Assembly (NCBI GenBank): GCA_018813725.1
Contig: JAHJBD010000113.1
Location: 1-10,396, forward strand
Length of the DNA: 10,396 nt
Direction of reading: 5' to 3'
Origin: Nanobdellota archaeon
GTDB taxonomy: Archaea; Nanobdellota; Nanobdellia; Woesearchaeales; JAHJBD01
The translations under genes were made by a program, and so were the position numbers. The notes beneath the pieces are model-generated. The model ran no database searches. It was not told where the DNA came from and saw nothing but the letters and a program-made list of their open reading frames with translations. Positions within the stretch are counted from its first letter, which is position 1. Every line of letters starts with the position of its first letter. Positions 1-6,683 of the stretch are shown piece by piece.

Positions 1-1768
1 TACCAAATTCTGTATTAACACCGAAAAAGCTTTGTTTGTCCCCAAATTCTAGCAGGAGACTATTCTCAATCAAAGCAAACTTGGCTGGGTCTTTTTCAAT
101 CTCTGCTCTTAATAGAAGACTATTTTCATCAAGTTCGAAGTTTATTCTTCCCTGTTCTCTTGAAACTATGCCAGTAAGACCGGCCACTTGTTCTGCGATA
201 AATCCTGTTTGTAACCTCAGGTCCCCAACCTTAAACTTTTTTGTAAACCTAGCTACATCACCATCCTCCATACTGTCTATCTTAGTGATTTCATTATTCC
301 CTTCCAATCTTCTTGAGAAACTTGCACTATCCTGCAACCCTTCATATCTTAATCCTTGAGTTTCAACACCTATCTTACCATGCGCAAAAAGCCTTGCTTG
401 AGGATCAATCAAAACTAAAGGTATACCTTCTGCTTGTTCAGTCGCTGCTTTAGCTGATTCGCCTGTAAAATCCCCAAAAAATACTATGGCTTTCTCAGAA
501 CCATGCGTGATCCCAACATCATTAAACTTATCCCAATATTGTGCACCTTGTTCCAATAGTACATCACTTAAGCTGCCATCTGCGTTAAAATCTATTTTAC
601 AAGGTCCAGAAAACTTATGCTGCCTTCCATTTTTTTCTGCTTTAGCAAAACTACCATATTCAACCTCAGAATCAGCTCCAATTGTCTGGACACTCTGCAG
701 CTCACCATCCTTAATATCAATATTTGCCTGGCCTATCACCTTAAACCCTTTTTCTGAAGGGTCTATAAAAGAAGACCGCCTATCTGGGTCACCGGATGGC
801 AACAGTAGTACATTCCTAATTTTACCATCTTCAAGGCTTACTGTAAATTTGCCTGATACTTCAAGATTTTTGGAAGGCGCATTTTCTGAATTAACTTCAA
901 CAGTAACTCTTCCATCGTCAGCTACGATTAAAGTGGGAGCTATAATCAATCTTCCGTTAAAGTTTCTAAACTGGTTTTTACCACTTTTTAGATCAACCCA
1001 TGTTCCATCTGCTTTGCCATTAATAATAGAACTATCAATAATAAAACCATCATCTGTAAATTTAACATTATTGCCTTTGCCTACTTGTATTATGGCGCCT
1101 GTTCTTGTATCAACAATTTCACCATCTTCTTCAAACAAAAGCGAACCATCTGATTGCACTGAAGTTCTAGGACAATTAACTTCTATCTTCCTGGTTTCCA
1201 CCTGCGTACCATCTGGTTTTATTGTAATGCCTGTGAATACGAATTTCTTATTAGCAGGATCATAACTTACACCAGTTGTATCTGGGGGTATCTTTCCGCC
1301 TTCAGTTCCTGGTTCAAGTACCAGTTGTGGGCCCCCAGCATTGGCGCTTACTGTGGGAACTCCATTTGGTTCCGAATAGGTCATGCCTTGTGATACTTTA
1401 AATGTAACTTGTTTGTTACCGAATTTTTGTTGCAAATACTTATTATAAGTTGCTTCTGGAACTTGGCTTAAATCTGGATTCTTTTTAAAATAATCATTAG
1501 CACAGTCAAGGCATTTATCTATACCTTCTGGGTGTTCGCTAAAATAATCCTTTTGTTCTTGAGGTTTTAGATCGCCATAATGCTTTTTCTGGCCTTCTTC
1601 AGAAAGCTTATGGAAATTATCTGCAGTAGGCTCCATTTTCTCCCAGTTTTTATCTGCTTGTGTTGGTGTGCAGTTTGCCCAATCGTCATCTTCAGTACAA
1701 GCCAATGCAATATCAGCAAAGCTGCACAATAACAATACTATCATCAACAAACTTATTATTTTGTTCAT
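1..1768 (-). CDS. Large secreted beta-rich protein, C-terminus beyond window
   Basis: I do not recognise the family. The reading frame is open for 589 codons from an ATG at 1768 to the left edge, so the gene is cut by the window. Residues 1-23 are a Sec-type signal peptide (MNK start, hydrophobic core ISLLMIVLLL, ALA just before a Cys at 24), so the product is probably exported; the lipobox is not canonical. Residues 36-118 are charged and helix-like, with a CxxC pair at 86/89. From about residue 200 the protein is Gly/Asp-rich and beta-like, with recurring xDGx turns. Three of them (about 308-323, 348-363 and 389-404) are spaced about 40 residues apart, suggesting a beta-solenoid or repeat fold. 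Its ATG overlaps the stop codon of the upstream gene (ATGA), pointing to translational coupling. Function unknown; surface or secreted role inferred. Confidence 0.8.
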   Translation of the reverse strand, partial: MNKIISLLMIVLLLCSFADIALACTEDDDWANCTPTQADKNWEKMEPTADNFHKLSEEGQKKHYGDLKPQEQKDYFSEHPEGIDKCLDCANDYFKKNPDLSQVPEATYNKYLQQKFGNKQVTFKVSQGMTYSEPNGVPTVSANAGGPQLVLEPGTEGGKIPPDTTGVSYDPANKKFVFTGITIKPDGTQVETRKIEVNCPRTSVQSDGSLLFEEDGEIVDTRTGAIIQVGKGNNVKFTDDGFIIDSSIINGKADGTWVDLKSGKNQFRNFNGRLIIAPTLIVADDGRVTVEVNSENAPSKNLEVSGKFTVSLEDGKIRNVLLLPSGDPDRRSSFIDPSEKGFKVIGQANIDIKDGELQSVQTIGADSEVEYGSFAKAEKNGRQHKFSGPCKIDFNADGSLSDVLLEQGAQYWDKFNDVGITHGSEKAIVFFGDFTGESAKAATEQAEGIPLVLIDPQARLFAHGKIGVETQGLRYEGLQDSASFSRRLEGNNEITKIDSMEDGDVARFTKKFKVGDLRLQTGFIAEQVAGLTGIVSREQGRINFELDENSLLLRAEIEKDPAKFALIENSLLLEFGDKQSFFGVNTEFG

Positions 1769-3045
1769 CTTTGTGTTATGTTTAGTTCCAAAAGCCTATT
1801 TACAACATTAATACCATCACTTACACTTATCTCAATATCATGCTCTCCAATAGATGCGAATAATGGGCTAAAGCTTATCTCTCCAGTCATGTTAATATTA
1901 AATAGAGTTGTGTTATCGCTGAATGCTAAGGTTGCGCCTTCGGGATCATAGGCAGTAACGTTCATATAGAACAATTCATTTACGTATGCAATCCTGTTCT
2001 CAAGATACTGTACAATTGGTGGATCATTGACGGGGGTGCTGATTTCAATTATCTCTAAATTAAAGATTTTTTCTACAGTATTTACACCATCACTTACAGT
2101 TATCTCTATCTCGTACTCTCCTGCATCTGCAGGTGTCGGCATAAAACCTATTCGTCCTGTCTGGTCGATATTAAATAAGGCAGTATTGTCTTCAAAATGT
2201 AAAGTGGTGCCTTCAGGATCATAAGCAAATATCTGCATATCAAATAATGCATCTGGGTAAGCAACTTTGTCTTTGATATCATCTACAAAAGGAAGTAGAT
2301 TCTCAACATAATCGCTTTTAACAGCAAAATTAAAGATAAATGGGGCTTCTTCTATATCAGATTGGTTATCATGAATTGAATAGACAATATTGTTTTTATC
2401 ATAAGGCAAAACAGTTATCTCAACATCATGTGAAGACAAATAATCTAGATCAATCATATCGCTCTGGTTAGAAATTAAGATAATTCCGTCTTTTATATCT
2501 AAGATATGGCTTAATCTTATAGGATAATTTGCATAAAAAACAGAGATTGTGGTGTTTGAATCTTGTTGTATTACTTTGATAGGATAATAAACTTTTACAA
2601 CCACATCTTTCTCAGCAATAATGGTATCAACTTCTATTTCACCATGCTCAAAACCAAGATATTCAAACCCCGTAAAATTATCAATGCATAAAGGTAATGA
2701 ACGCTTAACAAATCTGGATATTTCGTTTTCCATGAATTCCGTTGTTGGAGAAACATCCTTATCATATTCAAGATGATAAGCCACCTGAAGATTATCAGTC
2801 ATCAGCAACTGATCATAACCATAAATATATCCCCCTTGCTCTCCAAGCAGATATATCCCAGGCACAGCAACTTCCTCTAGGCATGCTTCAACAAAGTTCT
2901 TCACTGGCTGGACTTCCAGGGGTACCTCCTCAACCTGCGCTCTCTCTACCAATGTTGCACCCCTGATATAGAACAAAAACCCTATAGCTATCAGTATTAC
3001 AAACCCGAAGATTATGAATATTGTGAGCTGGCCTTTACTTTTCAC
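1765..3045 (-). CDS. Membrane-anchored surface protein with two tandem cadherin/Ig-like domains
   Basis: About 426 residues from a GTG at 3045. I chose this start because GGGTGA lies 5 nt ahead of it; a GTG at 3054 in the same frame lies inside that Shine-Dalgarno-like sequence and would add three residues. The N-terminus has the KGQLTIF leader (residues 4-10) followed by a single hydrophobic segment to about residue 26. It resembles pilin-like (class III) leaders and is common in DPANN archaeal surface proteins, so the rest should face outside. Residues about 47-187 (with FVEACLEEV and LLGEQGGYIYG) resemble a conserved but uncharacterised DPANN domain. Residues 262-333 and 353-424 are two homologous beta domains sharing AYDPEG, DNT-LFNI, TG-I-F-P and VSDGxN, as in cadherin-like/putative Ig domains, where the acidic residues often bind calcium. 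The gene overlaps both neighbours, so it is the middle gene of an operon. Adhesion or cell-envelope role is inferred. Confidence 0.85.
   Translation of the reverse strand: MKSKGQLTIFIIFGFVILIAIGFLFYIRGATLVERAQVEEVPLEVQPVKNFVEACLEEVAVPGIYLLGEQGGYIYGYDQLLMTDNLQVAYHLEYDKDVSPTTEFMENEISRFVKRSLPLCIDNFTGFEYLGFEHGEIEVDTIIAEKDVVVKVYYPIKVIQQDSNTTISVFYANYPIRLSHILDIKDGIILISNQSDMIDLDYLSSHDVEITVLPYDKNNIVYSIHDNQSDIEEAPFIFNFAVKSDYVENLLPFVDDIKDKVAYPDALFDMQIFAYDPEGTTLHFEDNTALFNIDQTGRIGFMPTPADAGEYEIEITVSDGVNTVEKIFNLEIIEISTPVNDPPIVQYLENRIAYVNELFYMNVTAYDPEGATLAFSDNTTLFNINMTGEISFSPLFASIGEHDIEISVSDGINVVNRLLELNITQR
1774..1989 (-). repeat. Second cadherin/Ig-like domain repeat unit
   Basis: This segment codes for residues 353-424 of the surface protein. 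It repeats the upstream unit at protein level (AYDPEGATLAF, DNTTLFNI, TGEISFSP, ISVSDGIN). The DNA has diverged more than the protein, so this is an old duplication under selection rather than a recent tandem copy. Confidence 0.75.
2047..2262 (-). repeat. First cadherin/Ig-like domain repeat unit
   Basis: This segment codes for residues 262-333 of the surface protein (AYDPEGTTLHF, DNTALFNI, TGRIGFMP, ITVSDGVN). A linker of about 19 residues, including ISTPVNDPP, joins it to the second copy; an NDPP linker is typical of cadherin-like tandem domains. Confidence 0.75.
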
Positions 3046-3187
3046 CTTTCTCACCCTTCCTTATAAGATATTCAAGATATGTTGAAAGCTTGATCATGTG
3101 GTCGTCACAGTACTTTTTGAGCCTAGAATGAAGGTTCTTATCTATAGAGATGCATATCTTATCTTTTGTCACGGTTTTTTTAGGCAT
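3035..3187 (-). CDS. Small ribbon-helix-helix DNA-binding protein
   Basis: A 50-codon gene, ATG at 3187 to TAA at 3035-3037. The layout fits the RHH (Arc/MetJ/CopG) fold: a basic N-terminus, an alternating strand KICISID at about residues 10-16, helix A from about 17-29 (KNLHSRLKKYCDD), a turn, and helix B from about 33-44 (KLSTYLEYLIRK). RHH proteins bind DNA as dimers through the paired strands, often to their own promoters. It is the first gene of the minus-strand operon and overlaps the following surface-protein gene by 11 bp. A TATA box lies at 3218-3225, and short TACT repeats sit between that box and the start codon, a fitting place for autoregulation. The fold is judged by eye; two cysteines (12 and 27) are not usual for the family. 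Role as regulator of the surface-protein genes is inferred. Confidence 0.75.
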   Translation of the reverse strand: MPKKTVTKDKICISIDKNLHSRLKKYCDDHMIKLSTYLEYLIRKGEKGEK

Positions 3188-3193
3188 TTAGAG

Positions 3194-3218
3194 TAATACT
3201 CTTAATACTTATACTACT
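3194..3218. promoter_or_regulatory. TACT direct repeats, candidate RHH operator
   Basis: TAATACT occurs at 3194-3200 and again at 3203-3209, followed by TATACT (3210-3215) and TACT (3215-3218). The array lies between the TATA box and the start codon of the RHH gene, across the predicted transcription start. RHH dimers commonly bind closely spaced short repeats, so this could be its operator. The site is inferred from position and repetition only; the AT-rich context makes chance repetition possible. Confidence 0.35.
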
Positions 3219-3225
3219 TTATAAA
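3218..3225 (-). promoter_or_regulatory. TATA box for the RHH/surface-protein operon
   Basis: TTTATAAA, centred about 34 bp before the ATG at 3187. With transcription starting about 25 bp downstream, the leader would be only about 9 nt. The box is itself a perfect palindrome, so it could work in either direction, but the spacing fits the minus-strand gene. Confidence 0.5.
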
Positions 3226-3245
3226 TTTTACTGTTAAGCATAATA

Positions 3246-3253
3246 TTTATAAA
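3246..3253 (+). promoter_or_regulatory. TATA box for nadC-nadB
   Basis: TTTATAAA centred about 27 bp ahead of the nadC ATG at 3277. There is no Shine-Dalgarno match before that ATG, so transcription probably starts at or within a few bases of the start codon and gives a leaderless mRNA, a common archaeal arrangement. Confidence 0.6.
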
Positions 3254-3276
3254 CGACGCTCTAGAATTAATATGAA

Positions 3277-4224
3277 ATGGAAAGGAAAGAAGCGCTGCTA
3301 AAAGCATACCAGAGAGGGCACCTACTTAATCTAGATAATCCTATGTATCTTTCATGGATAAAGCAGTTTATCGTTGAGGAAATAAAAGGAGATGTTGGGA
3401 GCAAAGGCGATATAACCTCGAATGCAGTATTGATAAAGGATCCGCTAACAAATGCGCTGATATATTCTAGAGAGCACGGCATTGTATCTGGAATTGAAGA
3501 GGTAATGTACCTGTACCAGAATAATAATGTTAAGGTAATCGCTCAGAAAAAGGACGGAGACAGGATAAGGCCAAATGAGGCTATCCTTAACCTTAAAGGA
3601 AAGGAAAAAGACCTATTAAGAGTTGAAAGAAGCGCATTAGATATATTACAAAGGATGTCAGGTATAGCAACATTAACATCACAGCTGATCAGCCATGTCA
3701 AAGGCAAGGTTGCCATTGCGCCAACACGAAAGACACAGTGGAGATACTTAGACAAAAAGGCAGTATTCTCTGGTGGCGGGCTTACTCATAGGCTTGCACT
3801 TTGGGAATCTATACTTATCAAAGATAATCACTTGAAGGCTGTGCAGAAGGAGAATGCAAAAGATCCAATCACAGAATGCCTTCAAAGGGCATGGAAACAT
3901 AAGAAAAACGCAAATTTTATTGAGATCGAGGTGCAGTCTATGCAGGATGCGATTAAAGCAGCAACAGTGTTCCTGCACCTTCAGGAGATATCAAACCATA
4001 CACCATGCATCATCATGCTTGACAACATGTCACCAAAAGAGACAAGAAAGGCTGTAAAGGAACTGAAAAGAAAAGACCTTTACAACCATATATTATTAGA
4101 AGCATCAGGAAAGATCAGGCCAAATAATATCCTTAGCTATGCAAACACTGATGTTGATGTATTATCATTAGGTTACCTTACACATTCTTCAAGAGCCTTA
4201 GACATAAAACAAAAGATACTATGA
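3277..4224 (+). CDS. nadC: Nicotinate-nucleotide pyrophosphorylase (quinolinate phosphoribosyltransferase)
   Basis: Converts quinolinate and PRPP to nicotinate mononucleotide, CO2 and pyrophosphate in cytosolic de novo NAD synthesis. At 315 residues it is slightly longer than the usual 280-300. The N-terminal domain has the expected GDITS (44-48), and ERSALDILQRMSGIAT (117-132) leads into the barrel. TRKT (150-153), GGG (166-168), HR (171-172) and IKDNH (181-185) supply substrate-binding Arg, Lys and His residues. EIEV (216-219), MLDN (247-250), LEASG (274-278) and SLGYLTHS (297-304) are the remaining family signatures. After TRKT it reads QWRYLDKKAV rather than the commoner TPGLR-type segment, so it belongs to a variant branch with a shorter loop. 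The gene follows a TATA box at leaderless distance, and its stop overlaps the start of nadB (ATGA). Identity is firm. Confidence 0.95.
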   Translation: MERKEALLKAYQRGHLLNLDNPMYLSWIKQFIVEEIKGDVGSKGDITSNAVLIKDPLTNALIYSREHGIVSGIEEVMYLYQNNNVKVIAQKKDGDRIRPNEAILNLKGKEKDLLRVERSALDILQRMSGIATLTSQLISHVKGKVAIAPTRKTQWRYLDKKAVFSGGGLTHRLALWESILIKDNHLKAVQKENAKDPITECLQRAWKHKKNANFIEIEVQSMQDAIKAATVFLHLQEISNHTPCIIMLDNMSPKETRKAVKELKRKDLYNHILLEASGKIRPNNILSYANTDVDVLSLGYLTHSSRALDIKQKIL

Positions 4225-5723
4225 AGATATTAGTGATCGGTTCTGGAATCGCAGGATTAGGTTTTGCACTGAAAGCTGCAGAATTTGCTGAAGTGATAAT
4301 TGTCACAAAAAAAGAGCTTCGAGACTGCAACAGCTATTATGCACAAGGAGGACTTGCAGCTGTATTTGATAAGAATGATAATTTTGAGCTGCATATCAAA
4401 GATACTCTCAGAGCTGGTGATGGGCTATGCAATGAAGATGCTGTAAAATTAGTGGTAAGCAATGCACCAAAACAGATATTATGGTTAAAGAAGCAAGGCG
4501 TCAAGTTTGATAAGCAGCTTAGCAAAGAGGCAGTTCATTCAAGAGCTAGGATCGTTCATTCTGGAGATATCACTGGTGAGCGTATTGAAGAAGTGCTTAT
4601 AGCTAATATCAAGAAAAATCCTAAGATAAAGGTTTATGAGGATGCAGTTGCAGTAGAGCTACTAAAGGAAGAGAATAGATGTGTTGGAGCTGTTATACTC
4701 AAGGGGGATAAGACATTCACCATATGCGCAGGAGCAACAGTGCTTGCGACTGGAGGGCTTGGAAGATTGTATAAAAATACGTGCAATCCTGATGTTGCGA
4801 CTGGAGATGGTTTTACACTTGCATATAATGCAGGGGCAGAGCTAGAAGACATGGAATTTGTGCAGTTCCATCCAACAGGATTATACAACACCCCTTTCCT
4901 TATATCTGAGACATTAAGAGGTGAGGGAGGTCATCTTCTCAATAATAAAGGAGAAATCTACATGCCTAAGTATCACAGAGATGGTGAGCTTGCACCAAGA
5001 GATGTTGTATCCAAGTTTACTGTGGATGAGATGAAAAAGACAAACACTGATCATGTACATCTTGATGTTACCCATCTTGGAGCTGATTATCTGAAGAAGC
5101 GGTTTCCAAGGATATATGCAAGGTGCCTTGAACAAGGGGTTGACCTTACAAAAGAGCCTATCCCAGTAACACCTACTGCGCATTATTCTTGCGGCGGTGT
5201 TAAGATAAACCTTAAGGCTGAGACAACTATTCCTGGACTTTATGCTATAGGCGAAGCATCATGCTCTGGTTTTCATGGTGCTGACAGGCTTGCTTCAAAT
5301 TCACTTACTGATTGTCTGGTTTTCGGTCATGTTTTGGCTGATAATCTTAGAGATAAGAATCATCTGGTGAAAGAGTGTAAAGATAAACAATTTAAGATAG
5401 TAAAATACAATAATAATACGCTAAAGAAAGAGATCCAAAGTATCATGTGGGACAAGGTTGGGATAATCAGGACTGAGACTGAATTGGGACAGGCTCTAAA
5501 GAGACTTGAGACTATCAAAAAAGAATTGGATAAGGTTGATGGCATAAGTCATGAACTGGTCGAATTAAGGGATATGGTCACTGCTTCTATAGTCATTACC
5601 AAATGTGCTTTAGCAAGAAAGGAATCTAGGGGAACGCATTTCTTAAGAGAATATCCTAAAAGAGATGATGAAAGATGGAAAAAGCATTCTGTGATCAGCC
5701 TTGGTGGGCTTTATCATAGTTAA
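4221..5723 (+). CDS. nadB: L-aspartate oxidase
   Basis: FAD enzyme that oxidises L-aspartate to iminoaspartate, the substrate of quinolinate synthase (NadA), using oxygen or fumarate as acceptor. At 500 residues it is near the family norm of about 500-540. Visible features are the Rossmann motif GSGIAG (7-12), the FAD loop NSYYAQGGLAAV (37-48), HSRARIVHSGDITG (106-119), ATGGLGRLY (176-184), and HPTG with its catalytic-region His (217-220). APRD (Arg260), TAHYSCGG (His321) and DRLASNSL (Arg356) match the substrate-binding residues of NadB and the related succinate dehydrogenase/fumarate reductase flavoproteins. The helical C-terminal domain (about 395-480, GIIRTETEL, ESRGTHF) separates it from SdhA/FrdA by length. 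The start overlaps the nadC stop by 4 bp with no Shine-Dalgarno, suggesting coupled translation. The last 29 bp overlap the convergent isomerase gene. No nadA is in view. Confidence 0.95.
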   Translation: MKILVIGSGIAGLGFALKAAEFAEVIIVTKKELRDCNSYYAQGGLAAVFDKNDNFELHIKDTLRAGDGLCNEDAVKLVVSNAPKQILWLKKQGVKFDKQLSKEAVHSRARIVHSGDITGERIEEVLIANIKKNPKIKVYEDAVAVELLKEENRCVGAVILKGDKTFTICAGATVLATGGLGRLYKNTCNPDVATGDGFTLAYNAGAELEDMEFVQFHPTGLYNTPFLISETLRGEGGHLLNNKGEIYMPKYHRDGELAPRDVVSKFTVDEMKKTNTDHVHLDVTHLGADYLKKRFPRIYARCLEQGVDLTKEPIPVTPTAHYSCGGVKINLKAETTIPGLYAIGEASCSGFHGADRLASNSLTDCLVFGHVLADNLRDKNHLVKECKDKQFKIVKYNNNTLKKEIQSIMWDKVGIIRTETELGQALKRLETIKKELDKVDGISHELVELRDMVTASIVITKCALARKESRGTHFLREYPKRDDERWKKHSVISLGGLYHS

Positions 5724-6612
5724 CGATTTTAGTAAACTTTGCTGGGTCAAGGCATGCAGAGCCTATCAAGCCGCCATTAACCCCTTCAATAGCCATAATC
5801 GCTGCTGCATTATCCGGCTTCATGCTTCCGCCATAAAGTATTAAAAGGTTATCCATGAAATCCATCCACTTTTCACGGGCAGTAGAAGCTCTTGGCTCAT
5901 ACAGACCAGCAGTAGTACCGCGAATAACCTCATGTGCAAACCTAATCTCTTCTGCAGTTGGAGGTTCTTTGTCACCACCAATTGCCCACCTAGGTTCGTA
6001 TGCAATAATTATCCTATTATCCAGATCATCTTGGCTTACTCCTGCCAGCCCATCCACAATCTGTCTTGTAAGCACGTGTGAGGTCCAGCCCATTTCACGT
6101 TCTTCAGCTGTTTCCCCAACACAGTAAGTAACCCTTAATCCATGTTTCAATGCATTGTGCATTTTGGGATTGAATACAACTCTGTCGATGGCATGCAAAG
6201 CGCCATAACCGTCTCTAAAATCGTAGCCAGCTATTTGTCCTAGGAGGTCTTCATACTCGCCCCTGACTTCTGAATGAGCGATAAGAACATCATTGATGCC
6301 CATCTGTCTTAGCCAAACAGGTGAAGTCTGTCTTGTATGGGCGCCTGATACATATTGGCTGATATCCTGCGCTCCTAAGCTTATACCTTGTTCATTTTTC
6401 AGCAAAGGAAAAGTGTGATAATGCTCAGCAGCCGTAGATGCAAGCATATCAAGAAAGATTGCAGGTGCAAAGACTATCACTTCTCTTTCAGGAGCAGCTA
6501 AATGGCCGGAAAGATATTTCCTGAATAACGAGAATGCATCTTGTAGTGATCTTTCTGAAACAGGATTCATCTTTAGATTTGCACCGAATATCTCTTTTGC
6601 GATAGTTATCAA
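5695..6612 (-). CDS. tpiA: Triosephosphate isomerase family protein, bacterial/eukaryotic type
   Basis: Predicted to interconvert dihydroxyacetone phosphate and glyceraldehyde 3-phosphate. The catalytic set is intact: ANLKMN (Asn12, Lys14), IAHSE (His113), CVGE (164-167), AYEPRWAIGG with the base Glu206, YGGS (260-263) and GGLIGSACL (280-288). The 305-residue length exceeds both bacterial (about 250) and archaeal (about 225) enzymes; extra residues lie around 128-150 and 233-255. Loop 6 reads EPRWAIGGDK instead of the near-universal EPVWAIGTGK, so substrate preference may differ; a related tetrose-phosphate isomerase is an alternative. The start is a TTG at 6612: the next Met (15) would remove catalytic Asn and Lys, and an in-frame stop lies just upstream. 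A purine run (GGGGGA) abuts the TTG, with a TATA box about 32 bp upstream. It is convergent with nadB, overlapping by 29 bp. Non-archaeal type suggests lateral acquisition (inference). Confidence 0.85.
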   Translation of the reverse strand: MITIAKEIFGANLKMNPVSERSLQDAFSLFRKYLSGHLAAPEREVIVFAPAIFLDMLASTAAEHYHTFPLLKNEQGISLGAQDISQYVSGAHTRQTSPVWLRQMGINDVLIAHSEVRGEYEDLLGQIAGYDFRDGYGALHAIDRVVFNPKMHNALKHGLRVTYCVGETAEEREMGWTSHVLTRQIVDGLAGVSQDDLDNRIIIAYEPRWAIGGDKEPPTAEEIRFAHEVIRGTTAGLYEPRASTAREKWMDFMDNLLILYGGSMKPDNAAAIMAIEGVNGGLIGSACLDPAKFTKIVNYDKAHQG

Positions 6613-6639
6613 TCCCCCTACGTGGTTATTGACCTAAGA

Positions 6640-6647
6640 TTTATAAA
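6640..6647 (-). promoter_or_regulatory. TATA box for the triosephosphate isomerase gene
   Basis: TTTATAAA on the minus strand, followed in that direction by the TTG start about 32 bp away. This predicts a leader of about 6 nt. Confidence 0.45.
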
Positions 6648-6659
6648 AATATATATACT

Positions 6660-6678
6660 TAACAGAATAATTCCGTTA
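6660..6678. promoter_or_regulatory. 19-bp imperfect palindrome upstream of the isomerase TATA box
   Basis: TAACAGAATAATTCCGTTA: arms TAAC.GAAT and ATTC.GTTA around a central A, with one mismatched pair. It lies 12 bp upstream of the isomerase TATA box and 5 bp past the stop codon of the LAGLIDADG gene. The odd symmetry with almost no loop suits a dimeric protein-binding site better than an RNA hairpin. The regulator is unknown. Confidence 0.35.
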
Positions 6679-6683
6679 GATTT

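Noticed and set aside
486..1265. Open + strand frame of 259 codons, and a shorter one at 36-359
   Set aside because: Both lie antisense to the continuous minus-strand gene that has a signal peptide, a coupled start and a plausible protein composition. The + strand products are Ser/Leu/Pro-rich low-complexity shadows.
1774..2262. Recent tandem DNA duplication
   Set aside because: The similarity is clear at protein level but the bases have diverged widely, so it is an old domain duplication and not a recent repeat.
4221..5723. Succinate dehydrogenase or fumarate reductase flavoprotein subunit instead of NadB
   Set aside because: The length of 500, the AQGG loop, the short C-terminal helical domain and the direct overlap with nadC all favour L-aspartate oxidase; no iron-sulfur or membrane subunit genes are adjacent.
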